Assembly: GCA_003254885.1 (NCBI GenBank) | Contig: QANT01007443.1 | Span: forward strand, 1 to 64,000 | Direction: 5' to 3' | From: Purshia tridentata | Taxonomy: Eukaryota > Streptophyta > Magnoliopsida > Rosales > Rosaceae | DNA: 64,000 nt | In this document: positions 45,733-56,702 of the stretch, piece by piece | Layout: every line of letters begins with the position of its first letter | How positions within the stretch are numbered: the stretch's first letter is position 1 | Position numbers and translations under genes: made by a program | Notes under the pieces: model-generated | What the model saw: the letters and a program-made list of their open reading frames with translations, nothing else | Database searches by the model: none | Told to the model about the DNA's origin: nothing

Positions 45733-46456
45733 GTATAAATTAGGGGTGTACAAATATATCGAAAATCCGCTTACCGATCCGATCCGATCCGCAATTTGTG
45801 GATATTGTACCGATTCAATCCGCACTTTCTTATTTGTAGATATCGGTCTAATCCGATCCGCAATTTCTGGATCGGATCTGGATATCAATATTGAAAACTA
45901 CGGATATATTCGATCCGATCCGATCCGCAAATTATATATATTAAATTTTTATATAGTTTATATATGTTTGTATATGTTTAATTCTTATTATAGAGTAAAT
46001 CAAAGCCCCTGTTATAGTTTATAATACCACATAGTTCATAAACTATCTATGTTACTATATAATTTAAATTTAGGGTATTTTAAATTAGTTTGACAATAAA
46101 ATCTATTATAATAATTATACATATATATAGTATATAGTTTAGGACTACTAGAAAGTAGGAACTTGTTATGTTTGAGGCTTGTCTTAATTTCTGAATTTTA
46201 TATTGTGTAACTATTGAATTAATTTGAGGGATGATTTTTATGTTGTGTACTTGCTAAATAATTTTTATGTTATTATTTGGATATTATCCGTTATCCGATC
46301 TGATCCGATCCGATTTGGTGGATATCCGAACTTATGGATATCCGAATTTGTGGATTGAATATGGATATGAAAATTGTTATACCGCAAATTGTGGATTGGA
46401 TATAGATAATGGTTTGTGGATCGGATAACCGATCCGTGTGCACCCCTAGTATAAAT
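45733..46456. mobile_element. Non-autonomous hAT element (MITE-like), 708 bp
   Basis: The element 45741-46448 starts TAGGGGTGTACA and ends TGTGCACCCCTA (inverted ends with one mismatch). It is flanked by a perfect 8-bp target duplication GTATAAAT (45733-45740, 46449-46456), diagnostic of hAT. Both subterminal regions are packed with GATCCGATCC and GGATATCC words on both strands (45775-45925 and 46280-46440), likely transposase-binding repeats. The centre is AT-rich with no coding capacity. Confidence 0.88.
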
Positions 46457-46957
46457 ATCCATCAACACCATGAGCAATCTTTGAATGATCTCATTCCTTT
46501 CCAATCATCGAGGTTTCATGGACCACTACTTCAAAATCATTGAGACCATTAGAGGTGGGTTTTATCCATTTAAACCCCAAATTTCATTGGTCAATTATAT
46601 TGGAGTGCTCTCGTGTAGTGTGATCTCAATCATTGTAATTGGGTCACCATTCAATTAACATATAATGGGGCAACTTGTACAAGAACTTTAAACATTACCA
46701 GCATGCCCAATTTGAATTTAGTCTGCATTAGAATTATACCAAGATACAGTTTAACACTTCGCTATATTATTCAGCTATAATCCAAGCACAAGTCAGAGTT
46801 AATTAACTTTTGTCCGGCATGGATATTATAGCTTAACACTTGTCTTTTACCAATATGAAGATTCTTGCCAAATGTGTCTAGCCTTCTCCTAAGATGCTCC
46901 TTAAAAAATTACTTAAAGCAGTTTGTCTCATTTGAAACATTATCTTGTACTATTCCA

Positions 46958-46963
46958 TATAAA
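46958..46963 (+). promoter_or_regulatory. TATA box of the P450 gene
   Basis: CCATATAAAGATG context. Transcription would start near 46990, downstream of the ATG at 46981, which favours the next in-frame ATG at 47044 as the true start. Confidence 0.5.
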
Positions 46964-47043
46964 GATGCACCTTTAGAGCAATGATTCTTCACAACCTAGG
47001 AATTTTTATTCTTGATCAGTGGACTCGTTTAGCAAAGCTAAAG

Positions 47044-50000
47044 ATGCTGAGTCCATCAAAGGAAGAGCTCCTCTTCATTGTGCAGAACTATTATGATACT
47101 ATACTTGTTGCAGTGTTTGCTATTGGAGTAACATTTTTGGTATCAAGAATAACTTGGAGAAGGGTCACAAGTTCCGGAGGTGACATCCCTGGCCGGTTGG
47201 GGTTACCCTTTATAGGTGAAACCTTTTATTTTCTATCAGCAACTAACAGCACAAAAGGATGCTACGATTTTGTCAGACTCCGGCGAATATGGTTAGTTAT
47301 TCTATTTCATGGTAATCTAATTAGAAGGTACATGTAGGACTTATCTTCCACTCTGAATTCCAAGTAATCAGAATCCATGATGATCACAAGTTTTCTTCTC
47401 CTCAATCATGATGCTAATTTGATCTTTCTCCTTTGGTGTTGAGCTTGTAACAACATGAATCTAATTTACTGCCTTTCATCCCCAAGAAAACATACTAGAA
47501 ATTCATGCAAAGGTAAGGTGATGCTTATGCTGCTAGTGCACCAGAAATTGGTATTGTCCAAACTGTGAGATTTCTCACTTAACCTTTGGTCCTATAACCA
47601 CATTTGACCCACACTTTAGTCACTTAATCTATGCACTTTAGAATTCACTTGACACTTATAAAAAAAAAGTATTTAAGTTAATGCAGTGTATGCATCTATT
47701 TGCTTTTCATATGATAGAACACAGAATTGATGATTTTGTGGTGAAGCTAGGCATGGAAAGTGGTTCAAGACGAGGATTTTTGGCAAGATCCATGTGTTTG
47801 TTCCAAGTACAGAGGGTGCAAGAACGATTTTCTCGAACGATTTTGCAAAATTCAACAAAGGATATGTGAAATCAATGGCAGATTGTGTTGGAGAGAATAG
47901 CTTGCTCTGTGTACCACATGAGCACCATAAAAGGATAAGGCGGCTTCTATCAGATCCTTTCTCCATGGATTCTTTATCTAAATTTGTTCAGAAATTTGAT
48001 AAAATGCTGTGCCAAAAGCTGAAGAAATTAGAAGAAAGTGGGAAAAGCTTTGTGGTTCTTGACTTCAGTATGAAGGTAACAACACAAAGCCCTCCCTTAA
48101 GTTTGTTTGATACTTTCACTCTAAATAACATTTATAGCATAGCAGTAGAATGTATAGCTCAGATAATACAGTAGTTACAATGGAGACTTCCTATACATAT
48201 ATATATATATATATATGCATAGTCCCTGAACTCTCTGAATAATTCTGATGTGCAGATGACATTTGATGCAATGTGCAGCATGCTCATGAGTATCACCGAT
48301 GATTCCTTACTACGGAAGATTGAGAAAGACTGCACTGCAGTCTCTGAGGCAATGATATCCTTTCCAATCATGATCCCTGGCACTAGATATTACAAAGGCA
48401 TCAAGGTAATGCAGCCTGCCCAAAAGCAAGAAGGGACTATAAGCTAAGAGTGCACTGGTCTGGTCCCTAGTGTTAGCTTGATACATTGTTGGTCCATTCT
48501 CTAACAACAGTATTTGGGATTTGGTAGTTGTCTAAGACGATAGTAGAGCTCCGGTTGCAAGGGGTTTTGAGCTTGAGGTTCATTCCTTAACACGCGGCTA
48601 TACATAAGGGAGGGTGTTAGCTTGATATACATTATTGGTCCATTCTCTCATAACTCAACTTTTAAGGAAAAAAAGATGCTTGTCTAAAACTTGGAAGGCC
48701 TAGACAATAAAACGTGGGTTGGAATCAAAAAAAAGGAAGAAGAAAAGTGATATTGGAATGACAAACCAACAGTACAACCAGAAAATATTGTTCATAAATC
48801 TTTGGTATTATCTTATTGAAGAAAGAGATCTTTACCTTAAACAGTGTACTAACAGAATTAAGTCAAAGCAGGCACGCAGGCGTCTAATGGAAACCTTTAA
48901 AGACATCATTTCCCGAAGACGAAGAGGAAGGGAGTCTCCAGAAGATTTCCTACAGTCCATGCTAGAAAGAGATTCCTATCCTCCCAATGAAAAGCTCCAA
49001 GACTCAGAGATTATGGACAACCTATTAACTTTGATAATTGCAGGGCAGACCACCACTGCAGCTGCAATGATGTGGAGTGTCAAGTTTCTGGATCAAAATA
49101 GAGACGCCCAGGACAGACTCAGGGTAAGTTAAAAAAAAAACTGAAAAAAAAATACTAAAAGGACCACATTTTCTGACCATATTAGCTGATCACATGATAT
49201 GTACATATTTAATTATTTATAACATTAATTATTATAGCCAACTGTTAATTAACACATCGACTGTCATATCATGCGGTGAGTCAATGGCATCTGAAAATGT
49301 GGTTCTCTAACATTACTCGCAAGTGTATCATGCAGACCTTCATAGCAGATCCTCAAACCATGCACCACATGTGCATATTGCATAAATATCAGTAGTAATA
49401 ATGTGTCGTTAAGAAAATACAGGAGGAACAGTTGTCAATAGTAAGATCCAAACCAGATGGAGCATCACTTACCCTTGAAGAGACTAAAAGCATGTCCTAC
49501 TGTTTGAGGGTTAGTTTGTTCTATTCTGAAACCGTTCCCATTTCAATTTGGATCATGATATCATCTTTTCACCTTTACTAAACTTTTAGTGGTGGCATAT
49601 CATATACAAGAATGTTGACATTTCTATTATAATTTATTCCATATGTTTTTCCAGGTTGTCAAAGAAACATTGAGGATGTCAAATGTCCTCCTCTGGTTTC
49701 CTCGCGTTGCTCTTAGTGACTGCACTATACAAGGCATGTTATCTACTTATGTCAATTATATTGAATTTAAACCCTTTTTATGTGCCGTTACATATAATCT
49801 CATCTCGTACAATACGCACATAGCCCCTACTGTTACATGGTGGATTCTATATGCATGTCGACGCACAGAAGAAGTTATACATGGCACATACAAAAATTCC
49901 TCGAATTTCCAGAATAGGTGGATACATTCTCTATCAATTAACAAAACTTGTTTAATCAATTTGTACTCCAATTGTGATAGCAGGTTTTGAGATAAAGAAG

Positions 50001-50566
50001 GGGTGGCATGCGAACATTGATGCCACTTGCATACACTACGATCCAGACTTGTACGCAGACCCAATGCAATTCAACCCATCTAGATTTGATGTAACCAGCT
50101 CTCTACGTACCCAACTCTTCATTTTGCCATTGTTGTTTTAGCATTGACTGATGTATGTGATCCTTGTGTCATTTCTCCAGGAAATGCAAAAGCCATATAG
50201 CTTTATACCATTTGGGTCAGGACCCAGGACATGCTTAGGAATCAATATGGCGAAGGTGACAATGTTGGTCTTTTTACACCGTCTGACTAGTGGATACAGG
50301 TTAGTGAAAGTTTGCAAAGGACTGCTATTTGTACTATCTCAACCGATGATGATATGTCATAATTAATAAGAGAGATGGTACAAATAGTGTTATTTAAGTT
50401 TGTAATTGCAAGACGTACATTCTTATCTTTTAATTTTATTTGTGATTCTTGAACTCTTTCATTACTGTGCAGCTGGACAGTTGATGATCTGGATACTAGC
50501 TTAGAAAAGAAGGCACATATTCCTAGATTAAGAAGTGGCTGTCCCATTACCCTGAAGGCCTTATAA
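47044..50566 (+). CDS. CYP722: Cytochrome P450 of the CYP85 clan, probably CYP722
   Basis: Haem monooxygenase anchored in the ER. Clan members oxidise hormones such as abscisic acid, brassinosteroids and strigolactones, but the CYP722A substrate is not established to my knowledge. Nine exons (47044-47291, 47751-48075, 48256-48405, 48872-49123, 49423-49509, 49655-49733, 49984-50090, 50181-50299, 50473-50566) join in phase to 486 residues. Features: N-terminal membrane anchor, a PGRLGLPFIGET proline-glycine start, I-helix AGQTTTAAA (Gln where many P450s have Asp/Glu), the K-helix ETLR, FNPSRF, the haem loop FGSGPRTCLG, and an end reading KKAHIPRLRSGCPI. The start is set by the TATA position; 46981 would add 21 residues. 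The intron after exon 6 seems to be GC-AG. The family name is from memory and from the Arabidopsis neighbour pattern. Confidence 0.85.
48470..48652. repeat. Paired direct repeat in P450 intron 3
   Basis: Two imperfect copies of gttagcttgatacattgttg followed by gtccattctct, at about 48472-48506 and 48618-48652, are spaced 146 bp apart. The arrangement resembles a worn miniature LTR-type element, but no target duplication or primer site is clear. Confidence 0.35.
49151..49318. mobile_element. MITE in P450 intron 4
   Basis: The ends are imperfect inverted repeats: left reads ...ggaccacattttctga, right reads ctgaaaatgtggttctctaa followed by cattactc. The right end shares GAGTAATG with the MITE at 35261-35385. 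An inner word tgttaattaacacatc recurs in the SABATH gene's third intron near 61643. Confidence 0.5.
49734..49735 (+). other. Probable GC donor of P450 intron 6
   Basis: The exon ends ATACAAG and the intron begins GCATGT. Joining to the acceptor atagcag at 49983 gives CTIQGFEIKKGW, as expected for this P450 region. The next GT would produce a stop on joining. Confidence 0.65.
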
Positions 50567-51099
50567 GATGGAAAATTAGTATAATGCATTTGCCTAAGTA
50601 AAAGGGAATAAAAGAAATAGCATTATGCGTTTGAGAAGTTCCGAGTAGAACCTGGTATGCTTAAACTGTTATGGTTGTCAAAAATTTCAGAAACACATGT
50701 AAAAGAATATGTGATTGTTGTAACTTGAACCACATCATATGCATAACTATGGGGATGATTTTCTGATTGAATAAAGTATAGAGCTATAGAACTTTCAGGA
50801 TTCATTTGTTTGAAGAAATTGTATGGATTATCAATGCGTTTGCCTTTGTGATATATATAGTATCATGTCGTTTGTACAACCATATACCAGTTCTTCATAC
50901 CAAATTATTATTATTGATCAGATCATACAATTTTACAAGTGGTATAAGATTGTTGCGACAACAATATTGACATCAACTTGTACATCAAAGCCAATTTTTT
51001 TGAATGATTAACCAAGCGAATACAAAAAGAAAAAGAAAAGCACAATATGAAGCATTTGGCTTTACAAAGAACAGGCAGAATGGCAGATCAAATCTTCCT
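50567..51099. other. Convergent 3' flanks
   Basis: 3' regions of the P450 gene (plus) and the Tm-1-like gene (minus). No further gene was seen. Confidence 0.4.
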
Positions 51100-54000
51100 T
51101 CAGTTGATAGAAATTGATTTGTACTGTTGGACTGTGGAGGTTATAGCTTGTTCAACAGGTAGCCTCTCCACGCTTGATGCGCCATAAAACCCATGAACTC
51201 CCTTGGTGTTCTTAAGTATAAATTCTGCCTCTCTTGGACCAGAGATGGGACCTGCAAATTGCACCAAGTACTCTTATGTTGATCAAGAGACCAAGATTTG
51301 AAACTACAAATGAGATAGATAAAACATATATTTTCGTTTTTTAATTTTCTTAAAGAAAAAAAACCAAAAGACTGTCGCATAAAATATCTATAGATACTTT
51401 TCCATGCCAAATTCCTAATTTCAGGACCATTCAAACTTTGCAACACGAAACAAAAAGCTCCCATGATCATACCACCATGGCAGAGCACAATAGCATTGGG
51501 ATTGATTCTATGCGCGGCATCTGCAATATTTTGTACACGAACAACACTTTCCTCCATTGAAACAGCCGTCTTTGCCCCTATAGAGCCGGACGTAGTGAGC
51601 CCCATATGGGCCACTATGATATCAGCACCACCTTTTGCCATTTCCACAGCTTCATCTTGATTGAAAGCATATGGGGTTGTCAAGAGACCCATCTTATGTG
51701 CTTTTTCGATCAGCTTGACCTCCAATCTGATGAATAGAATAAGAAAAATAATAACTACAGAATGCATAACTAATTAATATGAAACATTTAAAACAATCTC
51801 TCTTCGATACCTACCGATATCCCATTCCAGTTTCTTCAAGATTTTGTCTAAAATTACCATCAAAGAGCCCAACTGTTGGAAAATTTTGAACCCCACAGAA
51901 CCCAATTGACTCCACCTGCCTGAGGAAGACATCCATACGGCGAAAAGGATCAGTGGCGCATACTCCAGCAAGAACGGGTGCCTTCTTCACCACCTATACA
52001 TTATCATCAGCAAGAAATGATTCTAAAAGGGAGCAGATAAGGTATTCCACTACTAATTTGACTCTTCAGGCCTTTGAATTTTACATTTTAGTTTCACTGG
52101 TCATTCCATAATATATCTTGGTACTAGGAAATAAAATTTATAGATGATCAGGATAGTTCAAGAAATTGAAAGATGACAAAAATATCTTAAAATTAATTTA
52201 GAAGATTCTATTTTTTAGCCACATTTCTTCAAAGCCCTTTCAAACCAAGAATTTGAAAACTTGAATCTTTATTTCAAATGCATTTGCAGGAGTAATTTCT
52301 TCAAAGCCCTTTCAAACCAAGAATTTGAATACTTGAATCTTTATTTCAAATGCATTTGCAGGAGTAATAAATGAAAGCACACAGAAATTTAGATTATACG
52401 AAGACAATGTTCCAGAAGATTTAAATCAACAATTGGTGAAAAAGCACTCTTTTAAGGATGCTTGAGAACATGCAAGCAGTTGAAACTTACTGGCAAAACT
52501 TCATTGGCCATGTCAAGTACAACAGCATTTGCATCAGCGAAAGGCAATAAGCCTGCCAATGAACCTCTTCCTGCCATGCGAAAGCGCCCTGAATTATACA
52601 CCACTATCAGATCAACACCACCAGCTTCCTCAAACTTTGCAGATATGCCTGTCCCTGCACCTGCCCCTATAATTGGCACTCCTTTATTTATTTGATCTTT
52701 TAGTTGCTGCAATATCAACCTAGTTCTTTGCAAAGTTTCTGTCATGGACGTAACAGGTTACTGGTTAGATCTGACTCCAACAGGGATAAAACCAAATATG
52801 AAGTCCATGTCCCAAATCCATTCAACACAACACATTTGAATATTAAACTATTATAAGGGATTTACTCAAATGGATATTTTAATATAATTGAGTTCCTATG
52901 TCAAAACAACTTAATATAGATTCAGTATGGCTTATGTGCTTGGCAGAACAATCATGGATCAAGTGGCTAACATACACACAATATAATATAGCACAGGCAT
53001 ATATTAAATATCAACATGTTTCTGATTTACTTTAAGCTACCGATGATTGGTAATGTTACAAAGAAAATATATACAGTTCAAAGTACAACCTGGTCTTGCA
53101 TCTGGGAAGTCATTCATGCTACGGGGAATGGTCTCATAGCTTGATAAATTCATCTTGTGTTGAATGGGTTCAGGAACAGCAACATGCAGAGGAGTGGAAT
53201 GGATAGAATTCTTCATACTAATCTCTAAAAATGAGTCAACCAATGCATTTGAAAACTCAGGGTCATTTATATGATGAGGATACACCTTTACCTATTAAAA
53301 ATGCACAATTTTCAATCCTGCACATGAAACCCAAGAAACAAGAGAAGGTTGGAACTTTTGAAACACGACTTGATGGGTAATAACAGTACCTGTCGATCTT
53401 CATTTGTCTGAATCAGCCTCAGCAGTTCATTTATTAGAGAAGCAGTGGCCTCAGGATCATAAAAGGGCTTCCCTGGTGCATCCAAAGCAGAGATACCCTT
53501 TTGCGGTAGGCAAACAACGACTTTTGATGATGACTTGTTCAATTTATCTGCCATGAAGCTAGCAAATTTCGTATTCTCATCTACTGTGGTTCTTACAAGT
53601 GAAACCTGAAAAAATGACAAGTATTAATGCTAAAAAAACTGCATGGGAAACAGCAGGCCAAAGATCAAAGAGGGAGGAGGGGACGAAAGGGATGGCTACA
53701 GAGACTTATCAGTTATCACCTGCTTATTATGTTCATGAATCTTTCTGTGTTGCAAATTGGATGGTACAGTATCTTTAGCTCCAAAGTTTACCATATCCAA
53801 TGCTCCAACACTCAGGACTAAAGGAATCCCTTTCTCTATAATGGCATCAAAACGGGAAGCATCACAAGCCATGACACCTCCAACCACGTAGTCTGCAACC
53901 TCTGTTGTTGTGATATCCAAAACACCCTATATAGAACCATAGGCAAAGGAGTGAATATGAAGAGAGGAAATAAAACAAATAAAACAAACATACATGAAGT

Positions 54001-55206
54001 CACACAAAAACATCAACACCATATTAAAGTTATAGGAAACCAAATTGACCAACGGTTCAAACTAGAGACATAGCAAACTCTGGGAGAGACAGAACAATGT
54101 AAAATTCTCCTGTAAGGTCACTTAAATTGATAATCAAATCTTGGCCTAAGCTTAGAAATGAACTTTTAAATACCAACATTTACACAAGTATATCTGGAGC
54201 TTCAAAAATGATGAAAAATTGATCAGGTTGACTCTCTTATATGTTCAATTGTTCATTCCACAAGCACTCAACTTGAAATCCAATGTATCAATACAGACAA
54301 ATGAACGAAATTTCCAACAAAGACATTACCTTTATAAACCCCTCTCTAACCAGAGACTCCATGGCCCTGCCTCCAACCCCAGTAGCATGAAAAACCAGAG
54401 TCTCGTACCCCTCTTTACCCAATCTCTCCTTAACAGCATTCACGCACTCCGTCGTAACCCCGAACATGGTCAACCCCACCGTAGATTTCTCTTTCTCAAC
54501 CGCACCATAAGAATCTCTGCCTCTCCCAATAACCATCCCACCAAAAGCAGCAGCAGCGTTGCTCAAAACGACCCGGCTCACGCTGTTAATCCCACACACG
54601 TCCACTATCGACGGGTACAGCACCAGGTCCGAAGTACCCACATAGTGGTCCGTTTGACCGCTCGCTACGGTCGATACGATGAGCTTGGGCACTCCGATTG
54701 GGAGCGATCTAAGGGCGGGTGATATAAGCGCCGTGCCTCCACTGCCTCCGACGCCAATAGCTCCGGCCAAAACGCCGTCGTTTCGAGCCTTGGTTAAGAA
54801 TTTCTCAAGCGCTATGCTCATTACACCCACCGCTTCGCCTCTGTCCTCAGGAAGCTGACGAGGCTGCTGGTCCGCAGCTGCTTCAGGATCGCTACACAGA
54901 ACCTCATTTCGGGAAACGAATGCGAAATCGGTTATATGAGTATCGTTTTTGGTCTGACTCACCGAGACATCAACCACCGAAACTCGGACCTGTCGTTTCG
55001 ATAGCGAACATTGAATTTGAATTTCCACATTGGAGTTGAAACTAGGTGAGTGAAGGTGAAGAAGGATTTACCTTAGATGAGGAAGGTGTGGAGAACGCGT
55101 TGAGATGAGAGCGAACTGAGTCGGCGAGGAATCGGAGCTCCTCAAGCTTTGTGTCGGCGGTTCCGATACAGAAAACTCGGGGAGTTTTGTCGTCACCTGC
55201 CGCCAT
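51100..55206 (-). CDS. Tm-1-like protein (UPF0261 ATP-binding domain plus TIM-barrel domain)
   Basis: The tomato family member Tm-1 binds tobamovirus replication proteins and blocks viral RNA synthesis. The normal cellular job of most members is unknown. Nine exons (55072-55206, 54330-54989, 53720-53926, 53390-53605, 53090-53291, 52491-52738, 51815-51993, 51473-51726, 51100-51251) join in phase to 750 residues, close to tomato Tm-1. The N-terminal half is a UPF0261/Tm-1-like ATP-binding domain ([71 protein letters not shown]). The C-terminal half is a PEP-hydrolase-like TIM barrel ([33 protein letters not shown] split over the domain, [39 protein letters not shown]). The gene looks intact. 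Whether it gives virus resistance cannot be read from the sequence. Confidence 0.93.
52224..52367. repeat. 72-bp tandem duplication in an intron of the Tm-1-like gene
   Basis: Two adjacent copies (52224-52295, 52296-52367) starting tttcttcaaagcc and ending gcaggagtaa, differing at about one position. A recent slippage or unequal exchange event with no effect on coding. Confidence 0.9.
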
Positions 55207-55870
55207 TTTGAGCTCTTGGAGTTATGGAGCTTGATTTGTTTCAAGTGCTGAGTGATGAATGTGAAAGGATTGGTTTTGCAGAGTGTGGACTGCGGATGAA
55301 GAAGAATAGAGGTGAGAGAGAGATCAGAGAGCCCAACTAACACTCAAGCAAAAAGCGTCGTGCAATCGTCTTGTGAAGCGAAAAAAACCGTCGTGGTTGG
55401 TGAATCTATGTATTTCAAGGATAAGGATTAAATTTTTACTTTTGTTATTAAATATCTAATCATGATTTTCATATTTTTCTACACTTTCTTTTGCATGAGA
55501 AAGTTCGCCCACTAATAAATAAATTATATGGTTACATTTTTTATAATTGAAATTCATAATTTGTTTAGTATTTAAGATGGTATCACTATTTAAATAATCA
55601 CAATGTCCCGTTTGGTTGAATTTTTACTTATTTTTTATAGTTTAAAAATTCTCGCATACGTAATTTATTAATCTCCTACTTTAAAGTAGTAATCTCTCAT
55701 GAAACGCGCGTTGAAGATGCTTCATCTCTATGAATTAAAAACAAAAGGTGTATCTGGAAGATATCACATATGTAGAGAATGGCACGTAGTGGGGAATTTT
55801 ACAAGACCTTAATGCAATACAAATTATAGAATGACCAGAAGCAATGATGAGTTGATTACAATTGAGTCTA
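55207..55870. other. Tm-1-like upstream region
   Basis: Promoter side of the Tm-1-like gene and 3' flank of the HIPP-type gene. No other gene was recognised. Confidence 0.4.
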
Positions 55871-56610
55871 TCACATGAGACAGCATGATTGGTAGGGCTC
55901 CAAACTTATAATGGCCACTCTCTCACATACTGCACAACTGTGGGACAGTTGGACTTGTTGGGGCTTCTGGTCTGGTTTCTTTTCTTCTTGCTTCTTCTGC
56001 GCGTCGGGTTTGGGTGGAGCAGGAGGAGGCCCAATACTCACTACTTGAACATGTTTGCCTGTTTTTCTACTGCGAACTATTATTTCATATGGATCTGCAT
56101 TGCCTGTTACACTCAAAGTTCCCTTGGCGGCATCTGCTTCAATTTTATCCAAACCTGCATTTCAAAAGATATTACAGATTAAAATGACAGCAACAGAAAC
56201 GATCTGAGACCAAATTACCCACAGAGATCATGATCCTAATAATATCATCAATGAGTTATGCAACCACATGCGCGTAATAAATTTTTGGGGTTGTAAGTCT
56301 AATCTACTCTTCAGTTTTGTTTCAATTACTTATATTAATCAACGATTGACAGTCGTTCATGCATGCATAGATGACTGACGCTCTCTCTATATATATCCTC
56401 TCATAATGGTGCTCAATTAATTCAAGTTGCATGAATTCGAAGAAGTGGTGCTAATAAAAATATTTATCCCAAAGGAGAAGAAAACAAGATTCAAGGGACT
56501 TGATGATTATATGTATATATGTTACCTTCTAGGCTAGTCACTGCCATGAAAAGCTTCTTCCTGCATTTTAGGCATGAAGTATCAACCTTCAGGACGGTCC
56601 TTTGTGCCAT
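55871..56610 (-). CDS. Heavy-metal-associated isoprenylated plant protein (HIPP type)
   Basis: Small metal-binding protein. Family members bind copper, zinc or cadmium and attach to membranes or enter the nucleus. Two exons, 56526-56610 and 55871-56154, join to 122 residues. The HMA fold starts MAQRTVLKVDTSCLKCRKKLF, with the CxxC metal pair (SCLKC), then KIEADAAKGTLSVTGNADPYEIIVRSRKTGKHVQVV. A proline/lysine-rich linker follows (PPPAPPKPDAQKKQEEKK). The last four residues, CCLM, form a CaaX box with Met at the end, favouring farnesylation. The family's usual intron position (after SLEG) is kept. A TATA box lies 83 bp upstream. Confidence 0.9.
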
Positions 56611-56692
56611 TGAAGAGCCAGCTAGAACACCTTAACTTTTTCAGTATCTCATAAACTAGCTGGACAGGTGGGAATTAGAGCTAGAACTGGTT

Positions 56693-56702
56693 GTTATATA
56701 TG
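56693..56702 (-). promoter_or_regulatory. TATA box of the HIPP-type gene
   Basis: TATATAACAA on the minus strand (56693-56702), 83-92 bp before the ATG at 56610. Confidence 0.5.

Noticed and set aside
46981-47043. First ATG of the P450 frame as the start codon
   Set aside because: It is only about 20 bp after the TATA box, so it would probably precede the transcription start; MLSPSKEE at 47044 is a better start.
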